The notes: generated by a model not told the origin, from the letters alone. A DNA stretch of 64,000 nucleotides from CAVTLG01 sp963735495 (GCA_963735495.1 CAVTLG010000011.1:434001-498000); one strand, 5' to 3'; counted from the stretch's first letter, positions 26,638 through 36,675 are shown. Translations and numbers: made by a program.

Positions 26638-28878
26638 GTGAACACCTGGCATGTTAACGAAGATACATTTCACCCGAACATAAAGCTCGTGCGGAGCCAG
26701 GAAACCGTCTATACCATCGGGAACGGCTACTTCTGCACGCGTGGAGCTTTTGAGGAAGGCTATCCGAGATCTACTCCTGCGACGTTGTTGTGGGGAGTTT
26801 TTGATAGTGTGCCTCTCGCCAAAGAGGAACTGGCCAATGTTCCTGATTGGACGGTGATCAAGTTGTTCGTCAACGGCGAACGTTTCCGTCTCGATAGGGG
26901 TACCCTTCTCGACTATCAGCGCACGCTTGATCTACAGAATGGCATCCTGAGCCGCTCTGTGCACTGGAAAAGTCCACATGGTATTGCTATCAAGGTGATA
27001 GCTGAACGTTTTGCCAGCCTGGCCGATGAACACGCAGGCACGATACGCTATAGCGTCACAATTGTAGAAACTCCCGCTCAGCAGCCGGTTGACGTTGCCC
27101 TGTGGTCAGAAATCAACACAGCCGAGGGCAATCATGACCTCATGCATTTTACCACGGTAGACCAGGGTCATCGCGCAGACCTGCTCTGGCTACACAGTCA
27201 GACCAGACATAGCGGAGTTCACCTCGCGCAGACGATGAGTTTTACCACTGCTACCCCGGCTTTTCAGCAAGAGATTATCGACTCCGATGTCGCTCCTGGT
27301 ATCCGCTTCTACGGCCAGCTTACCCCCGGCACAACGTTCACTGCCGAAAAAGTTGTAGTTATGTATACGTCACGCGACGACGTTGGCGACATTGTACAGG
27401 CCGCGCTCGCACATCATACCCGACTGATGGACGCTGAGCTGGAGCACAGCTCAACACTTTCAGAGCATATCATGTCTCCCTCCTGCCAGCACGTTTCCAC
27501 TTATGACCAGATGTGCATTCAACACCAGGTTGCCTGGCAGCAATATTGGCAGATGGCGGATGTTGTTATTGAAGGTGATACAAAGGCACAGTTGGGTCTG
27601 CGTTACAGTCTTTATCAGTTGCGTATCAGTACCTCTACGCACGATAGTCGTTACAGTATCGCCGCCAAGGGTCTGACGGGTTTCGGGTACCATGGTCATA
27701 TTTTCCATGATACTGAAATCTTTATGTTGCCCTTTTTTACCTATGTGCTACCGGACATCGCACGCAACCTGTTGCTCTATCGCTATCACCTGTTGCCTGC
27801 TGCGCGTAAAAAGGCGGTCAGCAACGGCTATGAAGGGGCACAATATCCCTGGGAGAGCACGCTGGACGGTGAGGAGGCCACGCCACAGGCGATGCTTCAC
27901 CCGGAGACTGGAGAACTTATCGCTGTCTTGAACGGCTCTCTCGAAATTCATATCACTGCGAGCATTGCCCATGCCGTCTGGATGTACTGGAGCATCACAG
28001 CCGATGATGATTTTATGTGCAACTACGGTGTAGAAATGCTGCTGAGTACGGCGATGTTCTGGGCCAGCCGTGCCGAATGGCACCCGGAGCATGAGGCGTA
28101 CGAGATTACGAATGTAATCGGACCGGATGAGTGGCATGAACATGTCAATAACAATGCCTACACCAACTTTATGGCGAAACGGAATATCCAGACCGCCCTG
28201 CAAGCGTTGACATGGCTTGAAACTGCTGCGCCAACGAAGGCACGCCCGCTCGTACAGCAGCTCGGGCTGACAGCTGAGCGCATTGAGCGTTGGCAAGCGA
28301 TACAAAACGGCTTGCGTATCCCACAAGACAAGCACAGTGGACTCATCGAACAGTTCGATGGCTTCTTCAAACTGGCACGGCTTGATCTGGCAAAGTATAA
28401 AAAACGCAAGGATTCTTATCAGGCAATCTTAGGGGTCGATACGGTACAGAAGTATCAGGTCATTAAGCAAGCCGATGTGCTGATGCTGCTGATTGTCCTC
28501 AACCAGGAATTTGACCTCCAGACCAAACGCATGAACTGGGATTATTACTACCCTATCACTGATCACGCGTACGGTTCATCGCTGACGCCTGCGCTGCACG
28601 CGGTACTCGCCAGCGAGCTAGGGCTGGTCGATACGGCTTACCAGCTCTTTATGATGGGAGCCTATGTTGACCTGGACAACTTGCGCGGCAATACGCCCGA
28701 GGGTATCCATCTGGCTTGTGCTGGAGCAGTATGGCAAGCTATGATCCTGGGTTTTGCCGGATTGCAATTGTCCGCTGACGGCTATACGACTCATCCACAC
28801 TTGCCTGCTGGCTGGACACATCTCGCCTTCAATTTCAAACACAAGGGCGAGTGGGTACATGTCGACTTACAAGGTTAG
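26638..28878 (+). CDS. GH65 disaccharide phosphorylase (trehalose/kojibiose/maltose type)
   Basis: This is a 746-residue inverting phosphorylase that splits an alpha-glucoside with phosphate to beta-glucose-1-phosphate and glucose. Features are the N-terminal super-sandwich (YTIGNGYFCTRGAFEE), the (alpha/alpha)6 barrel with GLTGFGYHGHIFHDTEIFMLPFF, the general acid Glu498 in IGPDEWHEHVNNNAYTN, and the phosphate region YGSSLTPALHA. The GTG at 26638 after GGAGGAAAGG is preferred over the ATG at 26620, which overlaps that site. It pairs with pgmB to feed glucose-6-phosphate into glycolysis. The exact disaccharide cannot be told from sequence alone. Confidence 0.93.
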   Translation: MNTWHVNEDTFHPNIKLVRSQETVYTIGNGYFCTRGAFEEGYPRSTPATLLWGVFDSVPLAKEELANVPDWTVIKLFVNGERFRLDRGTLLDYQRTLDLQNGILSRSVHWKSPHGIAIKVIAERFASLADEHAGTIRYSVTIVETPAQQPVDVALWSEINTAEGNHDLMHFTTVDQGHRADLLWLHSQTRHSGVHLAQTMSFTTATPAFQQEIIDSDVAPGIRFYGQLTPGTTFTAEKVVVMYTSRDDVGDIVQAALAHHTRLMDAELEHSSTLSEHIMSPSCQHVSTYDQMCIQHQVAWQQYWQMADVVIEGDTKAQLGLRYSLYQLRISTSTHDSRYSIAAKGLTGFGYHGHIFHDTEIFMLPFFTYVLPDIARNLLLYRYHLLPAARKKAVSNGYEGAQYPWESTLDGEEATPQAMLHPETGELIAVLNGSLEIHITASIAHAVWMYWSITADDDFMCNYGVEMLLSTAMFWASRAEWHPEHEAYEITNVIGPDEWHEHVNNNAYTNFMAKRNIQTALQALTWLETAAPTKARPLVQQLGLTAERIERWQAIQNGLRIPQDKHSGLIEQFDGFFKLARLDLAKYKKRKDSYQAILGVDTVQKYQVIKQADVLMLLIVLNQEFDLQTKRMNWDYYYPITDHAYGSSLTPALHAVLASELGLVDTAYQLFMMGAYVDLDNLRGNTPEGIHLACAGAVWQAMILGFAGLQLSADGYTTHPHLPAGWTHLAFNFKHKGEWVHVDLQG

Positions 28879-28884
28879 CCACGT

Positions 28885-28940
28885 GTGTGGCGTGCTAAGC
28901 CTCGACCGTCGCAGGCTTAGCACGCCACACATCTTTTCTC
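28885..28940 (+). terminator. Strong terminator after the GH65 gene
   Basis: An 18-bp perfect stem, GTGTGGCGTGCTAAGCCT (28885-28902) and AGGCTTAGCACGCCACAC (28913-28930), is followed by ATCTTTTCTCC. Confidence 0.93.
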
Positions 28941-29060
28941 CTTTTGCTGAGAAAAGGACAATTCTCTCCCCAAAACCCCTTGACAACAACGCCTGGTCGC
29001 GTTATGATAAGCCCCGTGATAAATCTCACCTGCATTTGTACCTGATGTTTACACCATTGA

Positions 29061-29134
29061 GGCGCATTCGTCTAGCGGCCAAGGACATCGCCCTCTCAAG
29101 GCGGAGATCACGGGTTCGAATCCCGTATGCGCTA
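29061..29134 (+). tRNA. tRNA-Glu (anticodon CTC)
   Basis: The cloverleaf is complete: acceptor GGCGCAT pairs with ATGCGCT; D-arm in TCGTCTAGCGGCCAAGGACA; anticodon loop CTCTCAA closed by TCGCC/GGCGG (anticodon CTC, reads GAG); T-arm ACGGG-TTCGAAT-CCCGT. No CCA is encoded. The mobile/defence region begins just downstream. Confidence 0.96.
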
Positions 29135-29153
29135 CTAAGCAACAAAATGGAGG

Positions 29154-29196
29154 CGCTTCAACCGGCTTCTCAAGCGGTTTGGAGCGTTTTCTTTTT
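29154..29196 (+). terminator. Terminator of the tRNA-Glu gene
   Basis: Stem CGCTTCAACCG / CGGTTTGGAGCG (29154-29164, 29175-29186; one bulge and a G-T pair) is followed by TTTTCTTTTT. Confidence 0.8.
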
Positions 29197-29607
29197 GGGA
29201 AAAAGAGCGGTAGTACAGCAACCGGAGAAAATCAGTTCTCTTTCTCAGCCACATCCTTTCTCAGCAACGTTTGATGGAGTTTCTCCATGCGCATTACCTC
29301 ACGAGAGATCGTACCCACGGGTGTGATTTTCCCTCATGTTCGCTCCTTCAGAGGACATTCCAAACACTGTTCTCCATTGCTTTTGTATGCATTTCAGGCA
29401 AAGGGAAGGACTGCTCTTCGTGGAGGCCGGGTACGATTTCTCATAAAGCTGAGTTTTTGGCCATCAATCGTCTGCTTGCGTGACAGAAGAGACTGCCAGC
29501 GCGTCTGATCTGCTGAGGAGGATGGGAACGCAAAACACATCTGCGTTCTCTGCCACTTGGCACGCGAACGCATCTCTTTCCCCTCCTTCTCCGATGGAGA
29601 TCGGGTC
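29197..29607. other. Gene-free stretch between tRNA-Glu and the ISL3 element
   Basis: Several short open frames exist on both strands, but none has recognisable protein content or a ribosome site. It is probably degraded sequence or the far flank of an older insertion. I could not find the missing part of the NERD-like gene here. Confidence 0.4.
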
Positions 29608-29776
29608 GGGCTCTCCCGCTACTTTGGTGCAGGATGAGCTTTGCAGAGTGCTGAACGGTTTGCAAGAAATCGTTGCTCTCTCCTACCCAAAAGAAGCACG
29701 GAACGTTCTCCTTTTGTAGAGCGGGTCTTGTGTGGACAAGAGGAGAGAAGCCATCCGTCACGGCTTCTCGTTCTCA

Positions 29777-31547
29777 CTATAGAGCATGAAGTACCCGCTG
29801 GCGCAACAGTGGAAACTCGGCGCGGCCATACATCATACGCTTGATGAGCTTTAATTTGTTGATTTTTCCCTCCACGACACCATTGCTCTCCTGTAAGGTG
29901 AGACCTGCCAGTACGGCATCCTTGTCTCGTTGGATGCTTCGGACAAAGCGTTGCAACTCAGGAATATGGCTGGCTCTCACCAAGTCAAGCCAAATATCCA
30001 GGCGTTGGCCTTCACGATGACGAAGCATCTGCATAAAATCCTGAGCTAATTCATACGCAGCGTCGGCAGTCGGACTGGCTTGACGAATGACCGCTAGTGC
30101 TCGTCGCTCTTTCTCTTTGAGATCGGACAGGTCACGGATAAACCACCAGACCGCTTGTTTAGCCGTCCACTGCTCGGCAGGCGACTCTCGGACAGCTTGT
30201 GATCGTTGGGCTTTTCTTCCTGTGGGAACGGAACCTTGCTTGAGCTGAGCGAGGAACCGATACACCGCTCTCGAACTTCCCTTATATCCTTGAGCTTGAA
30301 GCTCACGCCAAAGTTGGAGACCATTGCGATGCCCTTGCTCCCAGCGTTCTCTCACAGAGGCTGCATAAGGATCAAACCCACGGCTTCGTTTGTGACGCAG
30401 TTCCGGTTTCCCATAAGGAATACCACGTGTGAGCCAGTGACGCACGGTCCGTTCTCCCATTCCCAGCCGACGTGCCATTTCTTTCTGCGTTAATCCCTCT
30501 TCACGCAGTTGCACGAGTTGCCGATAGCGGTCGAGCCTCTCCGCATGACGAGCGAGATGAGCACTTCCCGCCAAGGGGGCATCCTCCGCAGACAGGAAGA
30601 GCCTGACTTCAGCTTGTTCCATGTCATCTTCCGTCTCTTGCGCTCTTATCTCAGAGGCTGGGGACATCGATGCTTGGCCGACCTCCATACTACAACGGGC
30701 CAGGATCTCTTCTACGAAGTCTTTCAAGTTGTCTGTCAGATGGTATCGATCAGCTACCAGCCTTGCTTGAGGGGCACCTTTGCGAGCAGCAGCGGCATAA
30801 TCCCCTGCTCTATCACGGCTGACAAGATCAATCTCTGGATGTGTCTCCATCCAAGATTGGGCCGTCTCCGTCTCTCGGTCTGGCATTATGAGGGATATCC
30901 GCTCGAATCTCTTGAAGATTGCAAGGAATAGAGTGGATAACCGCTCATAATGCCCGTTAAGAGGCATTAATTTAATCCCTCTTAACAGCAAAGAGATCTA
31001 TCACCTCATGAGTAGCTAAATTGACGAGAATGGTTCCGAATTGGCGGCCCCTGCGGAAGCTCCAATCGTCAATACCCAGCTTTGAGATTGACTCAGATCC
31101 CTGTGCAGCAATACTCATGGTACGACGCAGGATTGTCGTGGGTGAGGTCACAATTCCCAAGTGAGGGGCAAAGCGCGAGCCTAACTCTCCGCTCGTGGCC
31201 AGACCAATAGCTTCAATGGCTTGGCTTAGCCTCTTCGTCATACGGGCCCAGGGTTCGATGAACGGTGTTAACCTTTCCGCGAAGATTCGGCGTGGGCAAC
31301 CGGTCGTATCACAGCGGAATTTTCGGACCCGTAAGACGAGTTGAACGTGGCGACCAGCCGAAGGGACATCGGCAACGTGACGGGTGTAGGAACTGCGTAC
31401 ATGCTGGCTCGTCTGATCACAAAGTGGGCACATCGCGGTGGGTGCAGATGCAACGAGAGAGAGCGTCAGAACAGGGCCGGTGATAGAAATTTCGGCCATT
31501 TCTAATCCGTTGGGGAGTGCGAACAATAAAGAGAAATCCATCCCCAT
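29777..31547 (-). pseudogene. ISL3-family transposase, interrupted
   Basis: The 5' part (31547 down to about 30986) encodes the zinc-finger N-terminus (MCPLCDQTSQ, CDTTGCPRRIFAERL) and the start of the DDE domain (GIDDWSFRRGRQFGTILVNL). The 3' part (about 30886 down to 29777) continues with PDRETETAQSWMETHPEI, the conserved SRDRAGDYAAAARKGAPQA, an internal helix-turn-helix (LTQKEMARRLGMGERTVRHW) and the usual end NGVVEGKINKLKLIKRMMYGRA. The two parts are in different frames, split by a 99-bp insertion (30887-30985) between VIDL and PDRE. The enzyme is therefore not functional as written. Confidence 0.9.
30887..30985. mobile_element. 99-bp insertion inside the ISL3 transposase
   Basis: It is bounded by near-perfect inverted ends, TTATGAGGGAT (30887-30897) and ATCCCTCTTAA (30975-30985), with one mismatch. 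It interrupts the conserved VIDL-PDRE junction of the transposase. It is too small to code for anything and looks like a miniature element. The target duplication is unclear (GCA on both sides at best). Confidence 0.6.
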
Positions 31548-31644
31548 CTTACCATCCTTCCAAAAGCTTTTCTTTGCTTAGAACAAATTTTCTTATAACT
31601 CTATTCCACCAAGCTCATCCTGCACCAAATGCGGTGGAGATCCC

Positions 31645-31761
31645 AACTTTGTTGCAAATAATAACCCAGTCTGAGGGAAGATCTTGTTGCAGTAATGCCC
31701 CAGCTCTGCGTTCTCCTTCAGTGGCAAACGAAGTTGGTCCGGCACTTATTAATTCAGCCAT
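31645..31761 (-). pseudogene. 5' stump of a NERD-domain-like gene
   Basis: The minus strand starts with ATG at 31761, 8 bases after a clear AAGGAG. It encodes about 39 residues, including SFATEGERRAGALLQQDLPSD and WVIICNKV. The GER...LP.DWVVICNK pattern is the beginning of NERD (nuclease-related) domain proteins. The frame then runs into the right end of the ISL3 element, so only the first 39 codons remain. No downstream remainder was found. Confidence 0.6.
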
Positions 31762-31944
31762 ACAAAGTGCTCCTTACAAACTTTCCTTTGCTTTTTCGTC
31801 ACAAAGGAAGATGTTTATTAAAAATAAAAGTATCTTCTTGTATAAAATGATTAGTATGCAAAAACAGTATAACATAGACATGTATAGATGCAACTACTTC
31901 CACGTGTAAACTTTGCCAGAAATTGGATAACTTATCCCATTTTT

Positions 31945-32471
31945 TTAGTCAACCAGATGGGCATTGTGTAGCAAATCTTTCAATTGCGCATGTACCTCTT
32001 TGCGCCGCGATGGCGACAGATGGGGAATAAATGGCAGTGCACCAATATACTTGTTATTTTCGGTATATATTTTGTTCGCTGGATAGAAGATATAGGCGCT
32101 CGAAACAATGTTGTGCGTTGTATATAATTGCTGTGGCTGATCTGGGTGGTAATGCCGATATTGAATAGAGTGGTAGTAACGATACATTCTGTCGATGTCT
32201 TCAGGGTTTGGGTAATATTGCCCATCAGCCTCTCGCACTCGACGATATTTTGCATCAAAAATGAGTATGTCTTGTGGTGCTCCGTTTTTGTAAACTTCAA
32301 CAGCCATATCAGGTGTGAGTGGGTTACTACCCATTCTTGTACATACGAGGGCAGAGCGCTGGTGTATGAGCGATTGATTAGGATAGATTGGCTCATATTT
32401 GATTTCGACGCGTATCTCACCCTTGATTAAGATGATGCTGGCTACATTTTTGCGCACGTCAAATTGAAAAT
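31945..32471 (-). pseudogene. C-terminal part of a DUF2357 / PD-(D/E)XK restriction protein (split by an IS)
   Basis: The visible part contains FDVRKNVASIILIKG, a nuclease core AVEVYKNGAPQDILIFDAKYRRV (PD-(D/E)XK pattern with an intact DAK), and a C-terminal segment typical of McrC-like/DUF2357 proteins. It is the 3' half of the gene whose 5' half is at 33976-35171. Removing the IS with one target copy gives the continuous reading NKDYFQFDVRKNV. Gene order with an upstream McrB-like ATPase fragment points to a type IV, modification-dependent restriction system. Confidence 0.88.
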
Positions 32472-33975
32472 TTGACGTTTAGACTATCTTAGACAAAAGG
32501 CCCCCCAACCTTGCGGCGGGAGGCCAAATCAAGTAAAGTTCCGATAAGAAAAACGCAAAGGAAGTTTACTTGTTTGAAAGACAATACCACAGTGAGAGAC
32601 TTTCGTCACGAGATCTATGACTGTTTTCTGCGAGCCAAGGATGCCTTGTTCAATACCGTCGATGCTCTGATGACAGAAACGCAGGCCACATCGTTTCCTG
32701 ACCTCTCGCAATCGCCATGGTTTGAGCGGAAGTGGGCGAGTTTGTATGAAGCCTTTGAAGACGGGCGCATCGACGAGAAGCGCCTGCGGGAGATCTTGGC
32801 CCGCTATCTGCCAAAACCGGATGCGGGCAAGTGGCTCTGGATTGGCATTGATGCAAGCAAGATTGCCCGCCCGGCTGCCGTAACGTCGGCAGATCGCACG
32901 GCGCAACACGTGCATAATTTGCCAGAATGTAAGAAGCCGGTCACGTTTGGGTGGCAATTCTCGACGGTGGTGGCGTTGGCAGAGCCAGTAAGCAGTTGGA
33001 CCTACATTCTGGACCAGCAACGGGTGGGTTCGCAGACCACAGCCATTGAGGTGGCAGAAGAACAGCTCCGGCGTTTGATGCCCTCTCTGCCCAAGCAGGT
33101 CATTGTCGCGTTGGATCGAGGCTATGATGCCAACTGGTTGTGGTGCCGGTGTAGCGCATTGGATATCGGGGTGTTGGGTCGTCTCAAAAGCAATCGCTGT
33201 TTCTACCGAACAGCACCACCTCCAACGGGCAAAAAAGGCTGTCCGCGCAAAGATGGAGCCAAGCTGCAACCCAAAGATCCGGCCACGCATGGTGATGCTG
33301 ATGGTGTGTGGATAGGCACCGATGCGAAGAAACGTCCAGTGGAAGTAACCTGGTGGAAACACCTGCATGTCAAACAGGCACGCTACCTGGACGTGACCGT
33401 GATGCGGGTCGTGCGACCTCATGCGACCAACAAAGAGCGCGATCCACGGGTGAGCTGGTTTGTGTGGATAGGCGATCAAGAAGTCGATGTGGTCCAGATC
33501 GCATTGGGCTATGTTTTGCGCTTTGGGCAAGAGCATGGCTATCGCTTTGACAAACAATGTCTGTTGTGGGAGCAACCCCGTTTGCGGACCCCGGAGCAGT
33601 TTGAGCGCTGGAGCCATATTGTGGCCATCGCGCACAATCATCTGGTCTTGGCTCGCGACTTGGTCGAAGCTGAACTGCGACCATGGGAAAGCAAGAAGCG
33701 CAAGCCAAGTCCACAACAGGTGCGGCGCGGGATGCACAAATTGTTGGCACGTTTGGGGACTCCTGCCCAGCCGCCACAACCGCGCGGAAAATCGAAAGGC
33801 CGCAACGTTGGAGCAAGGATCAAAAAGGCTGAGCGTTTTCCAGTCATTCGCAAAACGCCCAACGTGCCTCAAATTGTGCCACCGTGACGGTGTTCCTGAC
33901 ATCTCGCTTACAGATCTTTCTCTTCAACGGAACTTTTCTGGATGTTCCGGTAGTGCTATGTAGTCTAAACGTCAA
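32472..33975 (+). mobile_element. 1504-bp insertion sequence with 7-bp target duplication
   Basis: The ends are inverted: TTGACGTTTAGAC at 32472-32484 and GTCTAAACGTCAA at 33963-33975. Direct repeats TGAAAAT flank it (32465-32471 and 33976-33982). It carries one transposase gene and is inserted in the DUF2357 gene in opposite orientation. Confidence 0.95.
32574..33887 (+). CDS. DDE transposase of the 1.5-kb IS
   Basis: The transposase has about 437 residues. Candidate catalytic residues are Asp in WIGIDASKIARP, Asp in VIVALDRGYDANWL and Glu in CLLWEQPRLRTPEQFERW, which fits an IS4/IS701-like RNase-H fold. The C-terminus is basic. The TTG at 32574 after AAAGGAAG is the likeliest start; the frame is open from a TTG at 32511. 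The frame is undamaged and the IS ends and target duplication are intact, so the element may be recent and active. The long antisense frame over it is a shadow. Confidence 0.85.
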   Translation: MKDNTTVRDFRHEIYDCFLRAKDALFNTVDALMTETQATSFPDLSQSPWFERKWASLYEAFEDGRIDEKRLREILARYLPKPDAGKWLWIGIDASKIARPAAVTSADRTAQHVHNLPECKKPVTFGWQFSTVVALAEPVSSWTYILDQQRVGSQTTAIEVAEEQLRRLMPSLPKQVIVALDRGYDANWLWCRCSALDIGVLGRLKSNRCFYRTAPPPTGKKGCPRKDGAKLQPKDPATHGDADGVWIGTDAKKRPVEVTWWKHLHVKQARYLDVTVMRVVRPHATNKERDPRVSWFVWIGDQEVDVVQIALGYVLRFGQEHGYRFDKQCLLWEQPRLRTPEQFERWSHIVAIAHNHLVLARDLVEAELRPWESKKRKPSPQQVRRGMHKLLARLGTPAQPPQPRGKSKGRNVGARIKKAERFPVIRKTPNVPQIVPP

Positions 33976-35171
33976 TGAAAATAGTCCTTGTTCACTTCAT
34001 AAAAAGTGGTATTAGAGATCATAGTATAGCCAGCGGTCTGTAGTGCTGTAATGATGATATCGGTTGCGCAAAAGATGCTCCACATCTCGTAGAGTTCACT
34101 GACGCGGCGTAGAGCCAACGCAGTTACATACTGTTCTGTTTCAAATGTGGTCTGCAAGCGTTGCTGAAACTGCAAGTACAGGTGATAGAAACGACTATAA
34201 CTGGGGTGTTTCAGGAGTACCTGTGTAGCTTTATTTGTCAGAGTAAGCGGCTGAACTGTTTGTAGGAAGCGTTCGCCACTCCAACTACTACAACGCTGTT
34301 TCATCTGATGACATTCGGTAATCGCAATGTGCAATTTCAGGATTCTGTCTTTATCCTCCATATTGTGATAGTGGGCATACGTCTCTTCTGTTTTTTTCTT
34401 TTCTCGCTCTGCATGCTCCTGAATGCGGTGCAGCTTGGGCAAAAGTTGTCTTAACAAGAACTGTTTGAGGAGACGGTTTTCGTAGGTGTCGTAGGTAGGC
34501 TGTTTGCGTTCCACTTTCCAACGTGCTGGCAGGTATTGGGCATCAGCGCGTTGAGCCAACGTTTCTGGAAGGTGTACATATTGACCTGGTAATGGGATCA
34601 TCTGTTTCGAGAAATGCGGGATTTTTTGCACATTTTGCTGAATTGTGTGTGTATCGAGCATACAATAGGGTTCTTGCTGAATATGGAGAAAGACATCGCG
34701 CATATCTTCGATGATCAAGCGTATCTGCTTATAATCATGGAGCGCGGAGGTTTCCTGAAATGGAGAACTATATTTCGCTCGCTCAGTTGCAGGAGAGTCA
34801 AGCCGAAAGAGCAGATCGAGCGCGAGGGTACTGAGATCTGTTTTCATTTGCTCATAGAGTGGCTGCGAGAATTTATGTGGAAACACACGCACCCAGGTAT
34901 GTTGTGGCGGATACGCAGGAGCTTCTATCACAACGTGGTACAACCCTGCATAATGTGCTGGATTCCAATTCCAGATGCCATAATGCTCTGTTTCTAGTTG
35001 AATGTCAGCAATCACGATTATTATGCCAGCAGGGGTGTTTGACGTGATTTTGAGCGTATTATGGCTATATTCTCCAATATTTAAACTTGCATTTTCGTCG
35101 TCGCTGGAAAATAGCAACGCGTTACCATTGATTGTTAGCCAGGCATCAGCGCCAGAAACTGGTGTAGCCAT
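33976..35171 (-). pseudogene. N-terminal part of a DUF2357 / McrC-like restriction protein (split by an IS)
   Basis: About 398 residues remain before the IS. They include an N-terminal beta domain, a helical DUF2357 region (YDTYENRLLKQFLLRQLLPKL, a hallmark of the family), and a segment leading to TTFYEVNKDYF, where the IS enters. The ATG at 35171 overlaps the end of the upstream ATPase fragment by 26 bases, showing the two were co-translated. The nuclease core lies in the separated 3' part (31945-32471), so the protein cannot be active. Confidence 0.88.
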
Positions 35172-35430
35172 CGCGTTTCAACCTGCTTTTCATTTCATCT
35201 AAACGTTGCTCAGAGCGTGATAAGTTATTTTGCTTGAGAAAAGTGTAGAGTTCCTCCAGCATGCTACTGATGACCTCCGTTCCCCTGATACGTGGCAAGA
35301 TACGCTGTTTTATCTGCAAGTCGAAGGCCACACGCGGATCGAGCAGATTTTTGCTATTGGCTATGTAAAGTTCGATATCGCGTAATATACGATATCCCAA
35401 TACCAGGTTTGCCTTATTCAGGATTTTGCT
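35146..35430 (-). pseudogene. C-terminal fragment of an McrB-like AAA+ ATPase
   Basis: About 95 residues survive, including GYRILRDIELYIANSK, LLDPRVAFDLQIKQRILPRI and a helical tail ending at TAA 35146. This matches the C-terminal end of McrB-type GTPase/ATPase subunits (GYR.L.EI..YI...; QI.QR.LPRI.G). The Walker motifs and the rest of the gene are missing: the frame meets an IS701 transposase fragment on the other strand near 35430-35470. It is the partner of the DUF2357 gene. Confidence 0.75.
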
Positions 35431-35469
35431 GATTGCAACAATTTGTTGGCGAAAGCGCCTGCTGCCAGA

Positions 35470-36040
35470 TGGGACCCTGCTGTGGCAACGCTTGAGTATG
35501 AGTCAGGGAACCAAAGGGGAGCGGCTCTTTGATTGGGCCATCGTGCCACAGGTCCATCGCACCATCATCGACGGATGCCACTTTCTCGTCATCCGCCGGT
35601 GCCTCGACGCTCCTTTCCAAAAAGCCTATTCCTTCGTCTTCGCCCCGCCTCAGACCAGTCTGCAGACGATGGTTCTGGCCATTGGAGCACGCTGGAGTAT
35701 TGAAGTCGACCTGGAAAATGCGAAAGATCTTGGACTTGATCAGTAGGAAGTGCGCAGTTGCATCGGATGGTATCGGCATATCACCCTTGTCCTGCTTGCC
35801 TCGGCTTTTCTGCTCTCCATCTGTGTCCAGGACTATCAGCGCACGTGCCAGTCAGAGGAAGCAGCTTGCTCATTCCCACTCATTGCCTTGACCACTTCCG
35901 AAGTGCGTCATCTGCTGGCCCGTCTCTTTTGGCCTGCTCCCACCCACGCTTCTCTGATTCATCAGTGGTCCATTTTTCGCCGAGAGCATCAATATTGGGC
36001 AAGATACTATCATTGCCTGCGTCGTTTGAAAGCGGGATAG
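35470..36040 (+). pseudogene. IS701-family transposase, C-terminal fragment with a stop codon
   Basis: It encodes LLWQRLSMSQGTKGERLFDW through ARWSIEVDLENAKDLGLDQ, a TAG at 35744-35746, then EVRSCIGWYRHITLVLLASAF in the same frame to the usual end WSIFRREHQYWARYYHCLRRLKAG. In the related copy at 40705 the stop position is a Ser codon (LGLDQSEVRS). The N-terminal half is missing. It is a decayed relic, different in sequence from the other two IS701 pieces. Confidence 0.88.
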
Positions 36041-36233
36041 CCTGCTCAATGCTCTCTGTTTTCATGATCCCTGCCGATTTCCGGGGAATGATCCCTCACT
36101 ACAACTGCACTTATAAACTGAGCAATAAAAGATGATGTGAAAGAGAAAAAAGCTTCAAAATATTTCTCTCACTTCTGTGACATGCTATAGGTGTAAAAGA
36201 ACCTCAACTGTTCCAAAAAGTGAGAAGAAGGAC

Positions 36234-36675
36234 ATGAAGCAACGTCAGCATATAACATCTTCGGAATCGAAAACGACCCCAAACGATGTGGTGCGTTGGG
36301 CCATGGAATTACAGCATCTTCACGCACGCATGACTCCCTTTTTTGCTCGTCCTGAACCACGGTATCGTTGCCTCTTGTATCTGCAGGGCATTCTCAGTGA
36401 CGTGGCACGCAAAAATGGCTGGCAACTGGCTGAGCAGGCAGGAGAAACGCGGCCCGATGGTATGCAACGGCTGCTCAGCCATGCGGTCTGGGATGAAGAT
36501 CGAGTTCGTGATGAAGTGCGCAACTACGTTCTGGCTCGTTTGGGAGACCCACATGCTATTGTGGCTATCGATGAGACCTGTTTTCCCAAGCAAGGAAAGA
36601 AGTCGGCAGGAGTAGCACCCCAGTATTGTGGAGCGACAGGACAGGTCGAGAACTGCCAGGTCGGAGTGTTTCTAG
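36234..36675 (+). pseudogene. IS701-family transposase, N-terminal part (cut by the Tn554-like element)
   Basis: The ATG at 36234 follows AGAAGAAGGA. About 147 residues match the IS701 N-terminus: RYRCLLYLQGILSDVARKNGW, MQRLLSHAVWDEDRVRDEVR, the first catalytic Asp in IVAIDETCFPKQGKKSAGV and GQVENCQVGVF. After VGVFL the family consensus breaks and the Tn554-like transposon begins. The matching continuation (YVTERGHALIDRELYLPEEW) is found 4 kb away at 40705. Confidence 0.88.

Larger units (their letters stand above)
29608..31644 (-). mobile_element. ISL3-family insertion sequence (defective)
   Basis: Inverted ends are visible. The left end runs inward from GGGCTCTCCCGCTACTTTGG at 29608. The right end runs inward from GGGATCTCCACCGCATTTGG at 31644 (read on the minus strand). 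Both continue into the 19-bp perfect pair TTTGGTGCAGGATGAGCTT (29623-29641; complement 31611-31629). The transposase lies on the minus strand. I found no matching 8-bp target duplication, so one flank may have been rearranged. Confidence 0.75.

Noticed and set aside
29061..29134. tRNA-Glu as the attachment site of one integrated island
   Set aside because: I could not find a direct repeat of the tRNA 3' end downstream, and the integrases present are of Tn554 type, which do not target tRNAs.
29271..29761. Overlapping short frames between tRNA-Glu and the ISL3 element
   Set aside because: None has a ribosome site or a recognisable motif on either strand; treated as non-coding.
32529..33902. 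457-codon open frame antisense to the IS transposase
   Set aside because: It mirrors the transposase almost end to end, has no recognisable domain, and the plus-strand frame has clear DDE motifs and sits within the IS ends.
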